A stretch of DNA of 64,000 nt from Acanthosoma haemorrhoidale (taxonomy: Eukaryota; Arthropoda; Insecta; Hemiptera; Acanthosomatidae), in assembly GCA_930367205.1 (NCBI GenBank), contig OV884009.1, positions 89,859,189 through 89,923,188 on the forward strand, read 5' to 3'. Position 1 is the first letter of the stretch, and every line of letters begins with the position of its first letter. Below, piece by piece: positions 37,801 through 49,800 of this stretch. The position numbers and the translations under genes are program-made. The notes beneath the pieces were generated by a model that saw only the letters and a program-made list of their open reading frames with translations, did no database searches and was not told where the DNA came from.

Positions 37801-40800
37801 CAGGCACAATAATTACAGCTTTTATACCTATTAGGAGTATTTTGTTAGGATTCTTATAATTTAGAATGATTCAACTAAAATATATATGGTGCAAGACCTC
37901 ATGAGGAGGTTAGACAAACCAAAGGTTGTCGCCATAGTTGGTAGCTGGAGTGGTTGACACTAGGCTTGTTACCTTTAATTTGGTTTTGAAACGGGATTCA
38001 CTACTTCTTAATTCAAGTAGCTACTCATTTATCCTCACAGAGCTAAGTGGACCCCGAACAGACCCACCCCTTAAAGAAAAAATCCTTGGGGGAGCTGGGA
38101 ATCAAATCCACTTTTTTGCAGTTAGAGGTCTACATGCTAAAAACTAGGCTATAGGAATAGTTGATTAAATTTTTACAACATGAATAATTTAAATAAAATG
38201 GGTTTACTCAAATCATATACTACTGTGACTAGATTTATTGGCACAATATTTTTTGCCTCCTACCATCAGTGTACATTTAGTTATTGCTCAAATAATATTA
38301 TCAGTATTCCTTTACCTGTTGTTCAGAGACTATATCTCCTATAATGATTTGCTATTTAATTAACTTTTAGGTGAGTGTTATTACCATATTGGCAATCTAA
38401 TGAAATTTGGTTATCCTTTGTAATTGGTACCAAAATAATGCATAAGCATAAAAAAATAATAATAAAAGAACTTTAACATAATATATAAACATAAAAAAGA
38501 AAGAACTTTTGCCAATAAGATAGGAAAAAACCTAACAATGCACCTAATCAGTAGTAGAGAATTAACTCATGCATGACTCATATAAACTTACATACACACG
38601 CGCATGGGAAACAGGCAACTCTGGATCAATTCATTACCAATTAGATAAAGCTTATTATCAACACTGAAGTTAAAAGACTCAAAGCTAAATTTTATATAGC
38701 AATAGTGAGTTCATCAAGGCTTAAAACAATTGAAGTCATTAGAATATCCTTTGGTTTTCTAAGATGAGGAAGGTATTAAATCCAAATGAACTTGCACACC
38801 AAGGAAACATCAAGGAGAGTGTAAAAGGAAAGTCAATATAAGTACTATATACAATTTTAAGTCTAAGACAGGAAAAAATTGTAAGTAAAAAATTAATAAC
38901 AATAATGTAAATAATGTTGTTAAGACAAATAAGAAATCGTTACAGGTGGAACTGCCACCTGAACATAGTTTGTAATAATTTAATTTAAGACGTATAAATG
39001 TCTTTATACTAGTAGTTTTCCAGTTAATATATTAGCAATTAGTATATATAATACATTGTTTATAGATAATAAGTTTATTCAGGTTTGCCCAGGCACTGAT
39101 CCGATCTAGATCTCCCTGAATCTTGGGAAGAGTAAGGGAAGCAGATAGGGGTTGAACAGGGATAGTAACTACTTGCGAACACTTGGAGAAAAATGATCGA
39201 AACCAGCCGATATAGTTATTGAAGAAGGTTTACAATTACTGTAATAAAGGATTGAGTGGTCTATGGTATCAAACTCTTTGGAAAAATCTAGGAGAATTAG
39301 GACTGTTTCTATATAGCAGTATGAATGTCACTAATGATATCAGCCAGAGCAGATTGTGTGGAAATGGAGTAACAGGGATGGAAACCAGTGTATGAACAGT
39401 GTTTGTAACTTGACTTAATTGTTTAGGCTTCTGGCAATGATAAATATTTATTCACAAACTCTGGTAATGTTGTGCGAGTGACGTACTTAGATAAAGAATT
39501 ATCAACATAAAATATGACAATTACAACATTAAATCATGAACAATGACACAAACCACCATGTAAAACTTAAACAAACAATTAAAATAAATCATACAACACA
39601 GAATTAATTAACTTAATAAATATATTTTTTATCATGTGACTTTTACAATAGCAACTGGAGACGACAATTTAGAGCTGTCGAATAGTATAATAAACTATAG
39701 TGAGGAGAGAATGAGGAGTACCTAGTCAAGTATATTTTTTGTTTGGCTAATAATTATTAATAGATATTAATTATTGTTATTCGGAATTTTGATTGAAAGG
39801 ATTGGATTTGATTATATATACATATATTAAAAAAAATTTCATTAACAAATTTACCTATTAAATTAACAAAGCTATTTTTTTATACATGGAAGTTACTAAA
39901 ACTTAAAAATATTAATTAAAATAACAGTAATACTATATATTAATAAAATGACTCATATTAAATGAAAAGCCTTAAACAAAATTAAAATAAATACTTACAT
40001 GGTCACCATAATTTTTCCCTGAAAGAAGTCCTGCTCCACCAACTAAGCCACATATAACATTTGAAACAATAGTTCCATATAGATTAGTCATTATCATAAC
40101 ATCAAACTGATGAGGATTAGAAACAAGCTGCATACAACAGTTGTCAATGATCATATCATTATGTTCTATTTCAGGATATTCCTTGGCCATATTTTTTGAA
40201 ATTTCTAAAAATAGCCCATCAGATAACTTCCTATAAAAACAAAAAAAAAATGTAAAATTGAAAAACTAAATCACATAAAACAAAATATGAATGAGCTAGA
40301 CAGCCTATCATCAACGCGAAATTCTTAGCTTAAAAAGTATAATACAATTTGTTTATTTATTGGGGTTTTTAAGAACTTTTGTAATACTGAAAGGCATTTA
40401 AATCATTTCTTTTAAGCCGCTCTTTTATAGTTTATGAAGCTGCAAGTTAAAAACAAAAATCACGGTAGTCAATGGATTCGAAAAAAAACATAACGTCTTT
40501 GGGTTTTAATGTTTCAATTCAGAAGTCCTTCTTCATTGTAGAGTGCTACTAAATTTTAAAATCTCCCCTCACAATTATTGAATAAATGTATTAATTTCAT
40601 CATAATATTGGTTATTTCACGTGATAATAATATAAATAACATAATATATATAAAGGCATAAATAAAAAATCTGCAAGTAATAATATAGTACTAACATTAT
40701 ATTGGCTTTATGAACAGTTGTGACTTTCTTCCTTCCATTTTTTTTCGCATATTCAAAAGCGAACCGGGCAACTCGTAGTGAATTATCGTAAGTTACTATT

Positions 40801-43800
40801 TTCATACTCTCTACTACTCCGCTTACACTCTAAAAAAAAAAATTAAATAGAAATTACTTTACATTTAGCTTGGCTAAAAATCAATGAAAAACCATTACAA
40901 TTAGATTAATGTATAAACAATTTCTAAAAAAAGGCAATATGTGGGACTGACAACTCCTTGAACATTACATGAGTTCATTAGTTATTAGTAAGAGGCATAA
41001 GAATACTTAATCTTCCTATGAATTTTGTGAATCAACCGTCCTACATTAATTATTCTGAACAGCATATTATATAGATTTATAGTTAATATATTTAGGGTTT
41101 CATTGGTTTTCAACTTTACATTTACCTTATTTACAATCAATCTTTTTTTCAGGAAGAGGTGACTTTATGAATAATACTTCCTAGCCTCCACAAAATATAA
41201 AGGGAGGCTTACAATATTTTGTAGAGGCTAGGAAGTATTATTAACATAATTTTGTTTTGTTCTACTTATTTTTACAAAAAGATCCTTTTAATAAATAATC
41301 TGTTATACACTTCTGTAAAATGTTTAGCAGCAAACCAACCATACCTACTTCATTATGGTTGTAATGGATGTAGAGTTGTAGGTCAATAAGGGTTGGAAAC
41401 AGGCTACTAATGTTACTTAACTATTTTTTTTTTCGTATGGTGCAAGATTAAGACCCAATTCCCAATTTGTAACAACCATACTTATTTTATCTTAGTCAAT
41501 TTAATTACTCTATTTACTCCTGTGAAACAGGATTTGGTCCATCTGGCCACTACTCCTTATCACACAGATCCTATGATCTCTCAACTCTTTAACTTTTGGA
41601 AACTCCCCTGGAGCTATTAGTTAAACTGTGAAGGAATATAAAACACTTTCAATTCCATAGGATTCATTTATGAAAGGGACATAGTGATTTCGGTGACTTA
41701 CCTTATTAAAGCAGGTCAAAATATAGAAGAATGTAAATACCCAAAAGAATACATCTATGAATCCATTATCAATAAATCCTTTTATGATTCATGTTACTCT
41801 AGTATTTTGGCCTGCATTCAGAATGGCAACGGTAAGTGCCCTAAAGAGGTTGGCATTGTTTTAAAGTAAATTATGGAGAGATAATAAATTATTCAGTGCT
41901 ACAACCCACTGTCTGAGTCTTGGCCAGTTACAGTTTTCTCTGTTGATTGCTGTTACCTTCCAATTCCTTGTATTGAGTATCATCCTGCTATCAGTCGGCT
42001 AGTCTTCCCATGTTAATTTGGGTTTCCCTCAACCAGACCTATTGATACCTCCCAAACTTGATAAAGAGGTAAACATCCATACCCTTTTAGAGCAAACCTC
42101 CACATATTCTGCAAAATCTTAATAGGATAAGTTTTTTGCTTTTTATAATCGTCCAAGATTCTGCACTATTGTCAGTATGTGATGATCGTATTGTATATCC
42201 TAGCTTGGGTGGTTTTTATAGATAAAACTGCTCTGAAAATGCTTACAAAGAGAGATGTAACACTTATCAGCCAACAGGGTTTTCTTGCCTATGTTGCTCA
42301 GGCAGTTTACTTCGATTAAGGGGTAAATTAACTGCTGCACCTTGTCAAAGAATGTTCTATAATCATCACATGTGTTTTTTCATTTTTTGTGAGACTATAG
42401 ATACAAATATCCTTAGTATTTTGTTTGTTTATTACCAGTCTCATCCTTGCCACCACTCATTTAAGAGAAATGAAGACTTTTCTTAAGGCAATAAGCAATC
42501 TTCCTGTCAAGTCCAAGTAGTCAGCAAATCCCAGTAGTTGAACTATTCTCTACAGGATATTTTTCTTGTCTTCTGTGCTCGTTAATCACTTCCTGTTTTT
42601 TCCAACACCAAACTGAATACCAGACAGGCTAGGCTATTACCCTACCTTACACCTGCTTCTGTAGTAAAACCTGTTTACATTTCTTGATGCATTCTTACAT
42701 GGCACAGACTACATTCCATTGCCAATCTCAGGAGATGAAAAACTTTTGGGGTTACTCATTAATCTCATTGCATTAAACACTGCTTCTTTGTTAACACATT
42801 TGTAAGCCTATTTAAAATCAATGAAGAGGTAATTAGTGCAAATTTTATATTCCTTTGCCTTCCCCCTCTTTCGCCAACATGAGGGGGTAAAAACTGATCA
42901 ATAGATCGCAAAATAGAATTATAAAAAATAGTTCATCAATATTTTGAGCTTAATGCTGTTTATTTGTTTTCGTGCACTGAAAAATCAGCAACTATCATAT
43001 GGTCTATTTGACAATCTAGTTATGGTTACCAAAAAGAATTACAACCAAACCATATGAGTACTCAGTGATATTGAATCAAACCTATTTGAATGAATCATCA
43101 CATAAATCTTGCATTACAGTTCCTTAGTTGATTTCATAGGTCTAGTCAAGGAGTCCAGCCTTGAAATGAAATAAGAGGCAGAGGTGGGCGGTAAGAGGAA
43201 AGAACAGTGCAGGAAGGGATGCCTAGAGACTGCATGAAGTAAGGACTAGATCGTAGCTTGAAATTGCAGAGAAATCTGGAAGAATTTATTAGAGGAAGAA
43301 GGCATCTATTCAATGAGTGTATTGTCCATATTATAGACACTATATTTACAAATTCTTAATTCCATCATGAAATCCCCTCTCTGTTTGAGCATTTTTCTTT
43401 CTCCCTTTCTACACTTTAGTGGTTCAATACCAGAAGCATCTATCTCTCCCATAGAAAACAAATGATGTAAATTAATATTAATATTAAAAATTAAATGTAA
43501 ATGCCAGTATATCTTGTGTTGGGTGATATAACCTATAACACACTATTTATAATTTACAATAAAAATTTACCTCATGTTCAAGCATAGCATATTCTCCTTC
43601 AGTATTTTGACGAATAATCACAATATCAATATCCTTTTGCCGAGCATCAACACCAGGATAGGAGTTACAACTAACAACATTTACATATAAATCTAATTCA
43701 TTTCTCAGAGCTACATTTCTTGAAATAATGCCTGTGTCCAAGCTTCCAGTTTCAATGTTTCCTAAAAAAAATAAAAAATAGAATGATAAAGAAGAATATG

Positions 43801-46800
43801 GCATAAAATTAATTGGACTAAATCTACCATATAAGCCAATTTATAAGTATTGAGACAGAACTTAGAAATGCATTTAAGTTTAAATTGGGTATTACTTAAA
43901 TGCATTTAAGGTTTCTATTAAAATTGTAACTAAATTAGTAACATATGATTTTAAAAAATAGAGTCAGTACTACAGGTATGCCCAGTGTATTAAAGTGAAA
44001 CAACAAGTGAGAGAAGTACAGTTGAATAGATAAAAGATCATTCATCCATAACTGTCAGAACAGTCGACAAGTATTTAGGGTTTGGTGAGCCTACCTTTTG
44101 GTGAACTTAAACATGCATTACAAGTGAAAAACCTTACGATATAAACAGCTGGTGCATAGTTTACAAGGTTGTGAGAGTACTGATGACAGTCGTTGGTCTT
44201 GAAGAGATAGTTAGGAAGTATAGAAGGTTCTGGGTTAGAGCCCTAGCACTATCAAAATATTTTTTTGTTTGGCTAAGAATTTTTATTTTGTGGGATGTTC
44301 TGCTATCTTCAAGCCATCTATAGTTTTTCTCAAGGCCTTAAGTCATATTATTTTAAATAAATTGTGGAGGTACAAATCAATTTACATGTAACACCTTATT
44401 TCTATTTTAGGGTAAAACTAGGTTTATGGAGAAAAGCAAGTTCATCAACAACATAGGCTTCACACTTCCGGAATGAGATGCTGTCTAAACATGACTCGTG
44501 CTGGCAGAGGAAGGGGCATAGATCCGCAAGCAAAAATTATATATTTATATTACATGCACATTACATGGTTGATATCTCAGTCCCACGTTGTCCTAGAATA
44601 ACAGTTGCAATCACTGGAAAAGTTAAAAAAAACTTCTAAAAGGTGGTTAAGAAAAACCGCATCTGAAATAAACTACTCTCGCTTTAGAATTTAAAATAGA
44701 AAATAGCTCATCGATGGTTTTTGCTAATTGGCGAATAAGAATGTTCAATTGAAAAGTTATGAAATTATCTATAAGTGGCCGAAATAATGTCCCACTCAAA
44801 CAAACCATTCTTGACCACTACTGGGCAAGAAAACGGTAAAAGCATAAAAAATCACACTAAACCAATTTTCCCATCAATACATTGTTGCTTTTGTAGGAAC
44901 GCCCGATTCTTTCTGTCAGTCTTCCCAGCTTTAAAAAAACTGTTAGTGCAACACTTAAAAAAAAATACCCTAAGCCTACATCACCAAACGTTTATTGTCT
45001 AATCTCCATCCTTTCTTACCTTTCCAAACGACAAGACTGGTCCTATCCCAAATCTCTAATTTCCTTGAACAGTCCTAACTTCTCGAACCTTTCCAATCTG
45101 GTATACATCCCAGTTACAACTATGTAGCCCAGGCATTGAGCATTTCTCCCCTTCTTTGATTTCCTATACCAATGATCTCCCTAAATCTATTCATCATTAC
45201 TCCTATCACCTTTACACACCCCTTTCTGATTTATTAGCTGCATTTGCCAAAATTTAGGGAGACCTAGATCCAATCAGGGCTTTCGTGATTCTGAATTAAC
45301 TAAGGTTAAACACAGCAAAAACTCAGGGAATTGTAATAGGAATCCAGTTTCCTCTTCCTCAGATCCTTTGCCGATATTCCCACTTTAACTGTTAATAACA
45401 TTTTTATCTCTTTCTGCACCACCATTAAAAATCTAAAGACGACCATTGACGAACCCTATCCTGGAACCAACATGTATACTAAATTTCCAGTTGGTCAATA
45501 GGTACCCTTAAAAATAGTTTAATTGCTCTCGCTATCTGCTCCCTCAGATCAGCTAACTCCTTGTATCCTCTTTTTTTCCCCTCACTTTGACTATGGTTGT
45601 GTGGTGTATGGGGATCTCTTGGTGGGGCTTAGGGATAGGTTTAAGCGAATCATGAATTGTTTCATTAGATATATGTGTTTTTACACACAGGTACCCTTGA
45701 GTACCTAGTTTTGTGCCTTTCTCTTAATACATATTCCAGTTTTTCCATCTTACCAGATATACATTAATTTTTTTTTACTCTGGGAGAAAGTCCTCTATGA
45801 ATAAAATCCAGATGTCAAATTCATATCTAACAAATAAAAAGGACTATTTAATCATAAAAAAAGTGCTCTGTAGAAAACAATAATAATGATAATTAATAAA
45901 TAAAATACTGTTTAACTGCATTTAGTAAATATAAATAGTAAATATGCATTTTTAAAACTATCCTTGTCTCATTATGAATAAGAAAGTCAAATCTTAGCAA
46001 ATACAGATATGGTTATAATATATGCTATACGTATATCTGACTCTAAAATTTATTTATCTTTCTAACTTTGTGACATCCAATTTCTGTTTTCTGTGGTGTG
46101 ATTAAGGACATCACAAATTTCAATATTATTTTATTGCCTGAGACTGTTATTTATCTACCAATCCAAGGCAAATCACTGGAAGAGACAAGCCCAACCCATT
46201 GTACAGGGCACTGAGATGGTTGGTGATAGAATACGCAAAAATATATTTTGGTTCTTTAGACCTGATTTAGAAATATAAAAGCAAACAAACGTACCTTTTA
46301 TAGCAACACCATTTCTTTTTATTGAAGTAATTGCATACTCCAAATCGTCATTTCCACTACTTTTAGGATCTATGTGAACCAATTCAAAGTCTACTGGAAT
46401 ACCACCAACTCTGAAATACAATCCCTTGAATTAAATTACAAATAATGTATCTGCTATTTATAATTACATAAATAATTTAAAGAAAACTCATGTCAAGGGT
46501 CAAGCATCGAATAATTAAGGCTTTTCTTATGGCTGCAAAAACAACATTAATGATTGTTAATGAAGTTCACTAAAGTCCCATTAATGGCTGTTGTAAAACC
46601 TAAATCAAGAAAAATAATAATTTAAATGCTGGCATCAATGACCTTTGTGGTTGACATGTCTTAAAATAAACAAAAAAAAAGTCCCAAAACACATTATATA
46701 TTAATTATCAGGATTATGGGATGATTGTTAATTGTCACAGCATCAAATGATTTTTAATCATATTTTACGAAATATTATACCTAAAAAAAACTCTAAGGTT

Positions 46801-49800
46801 GACACGACAAGTTGCGAAGACCTAAATTACAAACAGTTAGTCAGGACTTTGAGAACTTTAATTTGAAATCCGACACAACAATACAAACAATATTTATCTA
46901 TAATGAACTGTAACTATAATTATATGGTCAAATTAAGTTTTAATTTAAAATTAATATATGGATAGATGGAAAAGCTGGAATATGTTATTGTTAAGGGCTC
47001 AGGTATAAAATCAGGTAGTTAATAGTTTACCTCAGGGAATTACTGGGTATTTAGGGTGGGGGATGATGATTCTCTATAAACAGCAGATAGTAGGACACAG
47101 AAGGGTCTTTTCAGTCAGTCAGATGTGTTAAACTTTAAGTGAAGTTAGATACTAGATCAGTTGCAGGAGTGAGATCACATGTTTTAGACTTGAATGAAAG
47201 GAATGTAGAAAATACGCATGTAATTATAAATCTTTGTTTATAATAGGAAATTATTATATAAATTATGGATAAATTTCTTTAGGCAATTATGAACTATTAT
47301 GCTTCATACATTCACTATAAATGCTGTCTGAATCCCCATAAATAAGACAGTAAAAAAAATAATTACAAAATACAAGATGGCATTCTCATACATCTATATT
47401 GTATATGCAGTGAAATCAAGATTATCTGTGGGTCCCAATCATTGAGGTTAAAAAATAAAAGTACACATTTACAAATGGAATTTGATTACATAAGTCGATT
47501 CATCAGTTTCATAAAATTTGTAAATGCTTGCATTCATACAAGTTATAGCCTATGTACAAACAAATTAACACATGATTATTTTTAATAAATACACACCTTC
47601 CTATCATTTGATTATGATAACAAATAGATATTTATTTAAATTTACGATTATTATCACAGAGAAAATGTGAAAAACCTTTTCCTGTGGAGAATATTTACAT
47701 TCCTAGAACTGTATTGCACTTATTTACTGTAATAATTAAATTAACTAAATTATAGTAATTCTTGACATATAAAAAAACCAATTATTTCCCTTAATTATGA
47801 TAAAATAACATTTTGAAAAAAACAAACAAAAAAAACATACCTGAAAATTTCTTTAACATAATCCATCAGTTCAGGTCCAATTCCTCCTCCAGGAAGCATT
47901 GTAACAGTGTGTCTACCTCCATACTGTGCTTTGGGCATAGCATTCTAACAAAGAAAAAAAAAACACCATTCACTTTTTTTTTTATAATGAGACTGAAATT
48001 AGCAACAGGATAAAATAAGTCAAGCCTTCCATTAAATAAATTTTGATTTATGTTATTACTGTATTTAGGGCTGATTCAACACTACAGTTTGGTATTTTTG
48101 ATGAGTTCTGATGAAAGCAGCAGCTATGACTGAAATATAAGTGTTAATTTGACCACAGAACCCTCTTATCCGATAACACTGACATACAATGTAATGGATT
48201 GGTGTAACTGCTTCATGGAATGAAAATTATCTCTGTAAATAGTGCTTTTAAAATACATCGCTTCATTTTTCAAGAAAAATAACGGTATAAGTTATTATTA
48301 TTATTGATAATATAATAAGTTATTGTAGTACAATATGTTATAATTAGTCCCCTTATTGAGGGAACAAATCTCTTTTTGTTTTTAACTGTGAACATTTGCA
48401 AACCCCATACAACCCAAGATGTTATTCAGTTCTTAAGTCTGTGGTAAACACAGAACGTCTTACTGTCACCCTTTAACTATCTCAAACTAAGTATGTAAAC
48501 TAAAAAAAAAAACTATTAATTACTTGATGTTTTATTGTTATCATCTTATTTAGAATAGCCACTTAATAATCCTTAATGAAACTTTCTTTAATAAATGTTT
48601 TATGTACCACTATCACACCTGCGAATACTTTCATTCCTATCTCATTAAACTTTTGTTCTCACATTGATCATGATTTTCCTTTTTTGTACTTTTTAATTAT
48701 GGACTTATTCTATTTGTAAATGTATTCTTTGATAAAAAATTAGACCTTAGAACTTATACTCATGATATATTTGCTGGTAACTGTTTCACCAATGGTAATA
48801 ATTCTTCAAATTAAAACTGATCAACAGTTTATACATATATAATGTTGTGATATTTGATGGCGCTTTTTATATTAACTCAAATTTAGCGGGCATAAATGAA
48901 CGGTATACGATCCATGGATCACGGTTCATTCATGTTTTAAACACTATTCGTTGCGTTATGTCCAATATTAATAGTCATAAAATAAACAATATCAAGAAAT
49001 AAATATAAATGGTTTAATATTGGATTTGTTAATTTTAAAACAAGAACAGTTAATCATATATGAGACAAAGAGGATTAGAAAACCAAAGAGGTTAACAGAT
49101 CCAATATGGCGGCAGAGCATATAAAGACTGGGGTCGCCCCGGACTCGCTCTCATTCAATTTGACCCGGAACCAGAGAAGACCCACCAGGACCACGCTCAG
49201 CAACCCACCCAACGAGACAAAGATGAGTCTAGAAGACAAAGGAAGACGCACCAGGACCACGCTACGGCAAAGAGGTACGCATAGAAAACAAAGAAAAACT
49301 GGCCAGTCGCGTTAGTAATAAGGTACAATTTAACTTTAGTTTTTAATAGTGTTATTTATTACGTACATACTTAGATGTATATTCAATCTTTAAATCAATT
49401 TGTAAATAAACAATTTTTCCTTTTGCCAGAAGTTTCCTTTTTATATTAACAGAAACTCAGATTAAGATTAAAGTTAAATATAAATTATATAAAATATAGA
49501 AAAATATATATATCATAAAGTATTTCCTTTCCCAGTAATATAATTTATATTTATATTGTTTACAGTAAAAATATTGTAATATTATATTTATAAGAAAAGT
49601 TACACTCTGCTGCACCTGGTTGTGATAGGTAAGAAAACCAATATAGGAGTAAGAATGTTAGTCTGACTGAGAAATGATCCTTACTTACCTCTTAACAACT
49701 CACAACCTACAATGCTGGTGATATTTAGGTACCTAGGAGATAAGTGATTTAATAACCATTAATTCAAGTATCATATAGGGATGAAAAAAGTCTCTAGGTA

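Noticed and set aside
43146..43340. 64-codon minus-strand frame upstream of the LINE remnant in intron 5
   Set aside because: I tried to read it as LINE endonuclease or linker on both strands and found no conserved block.
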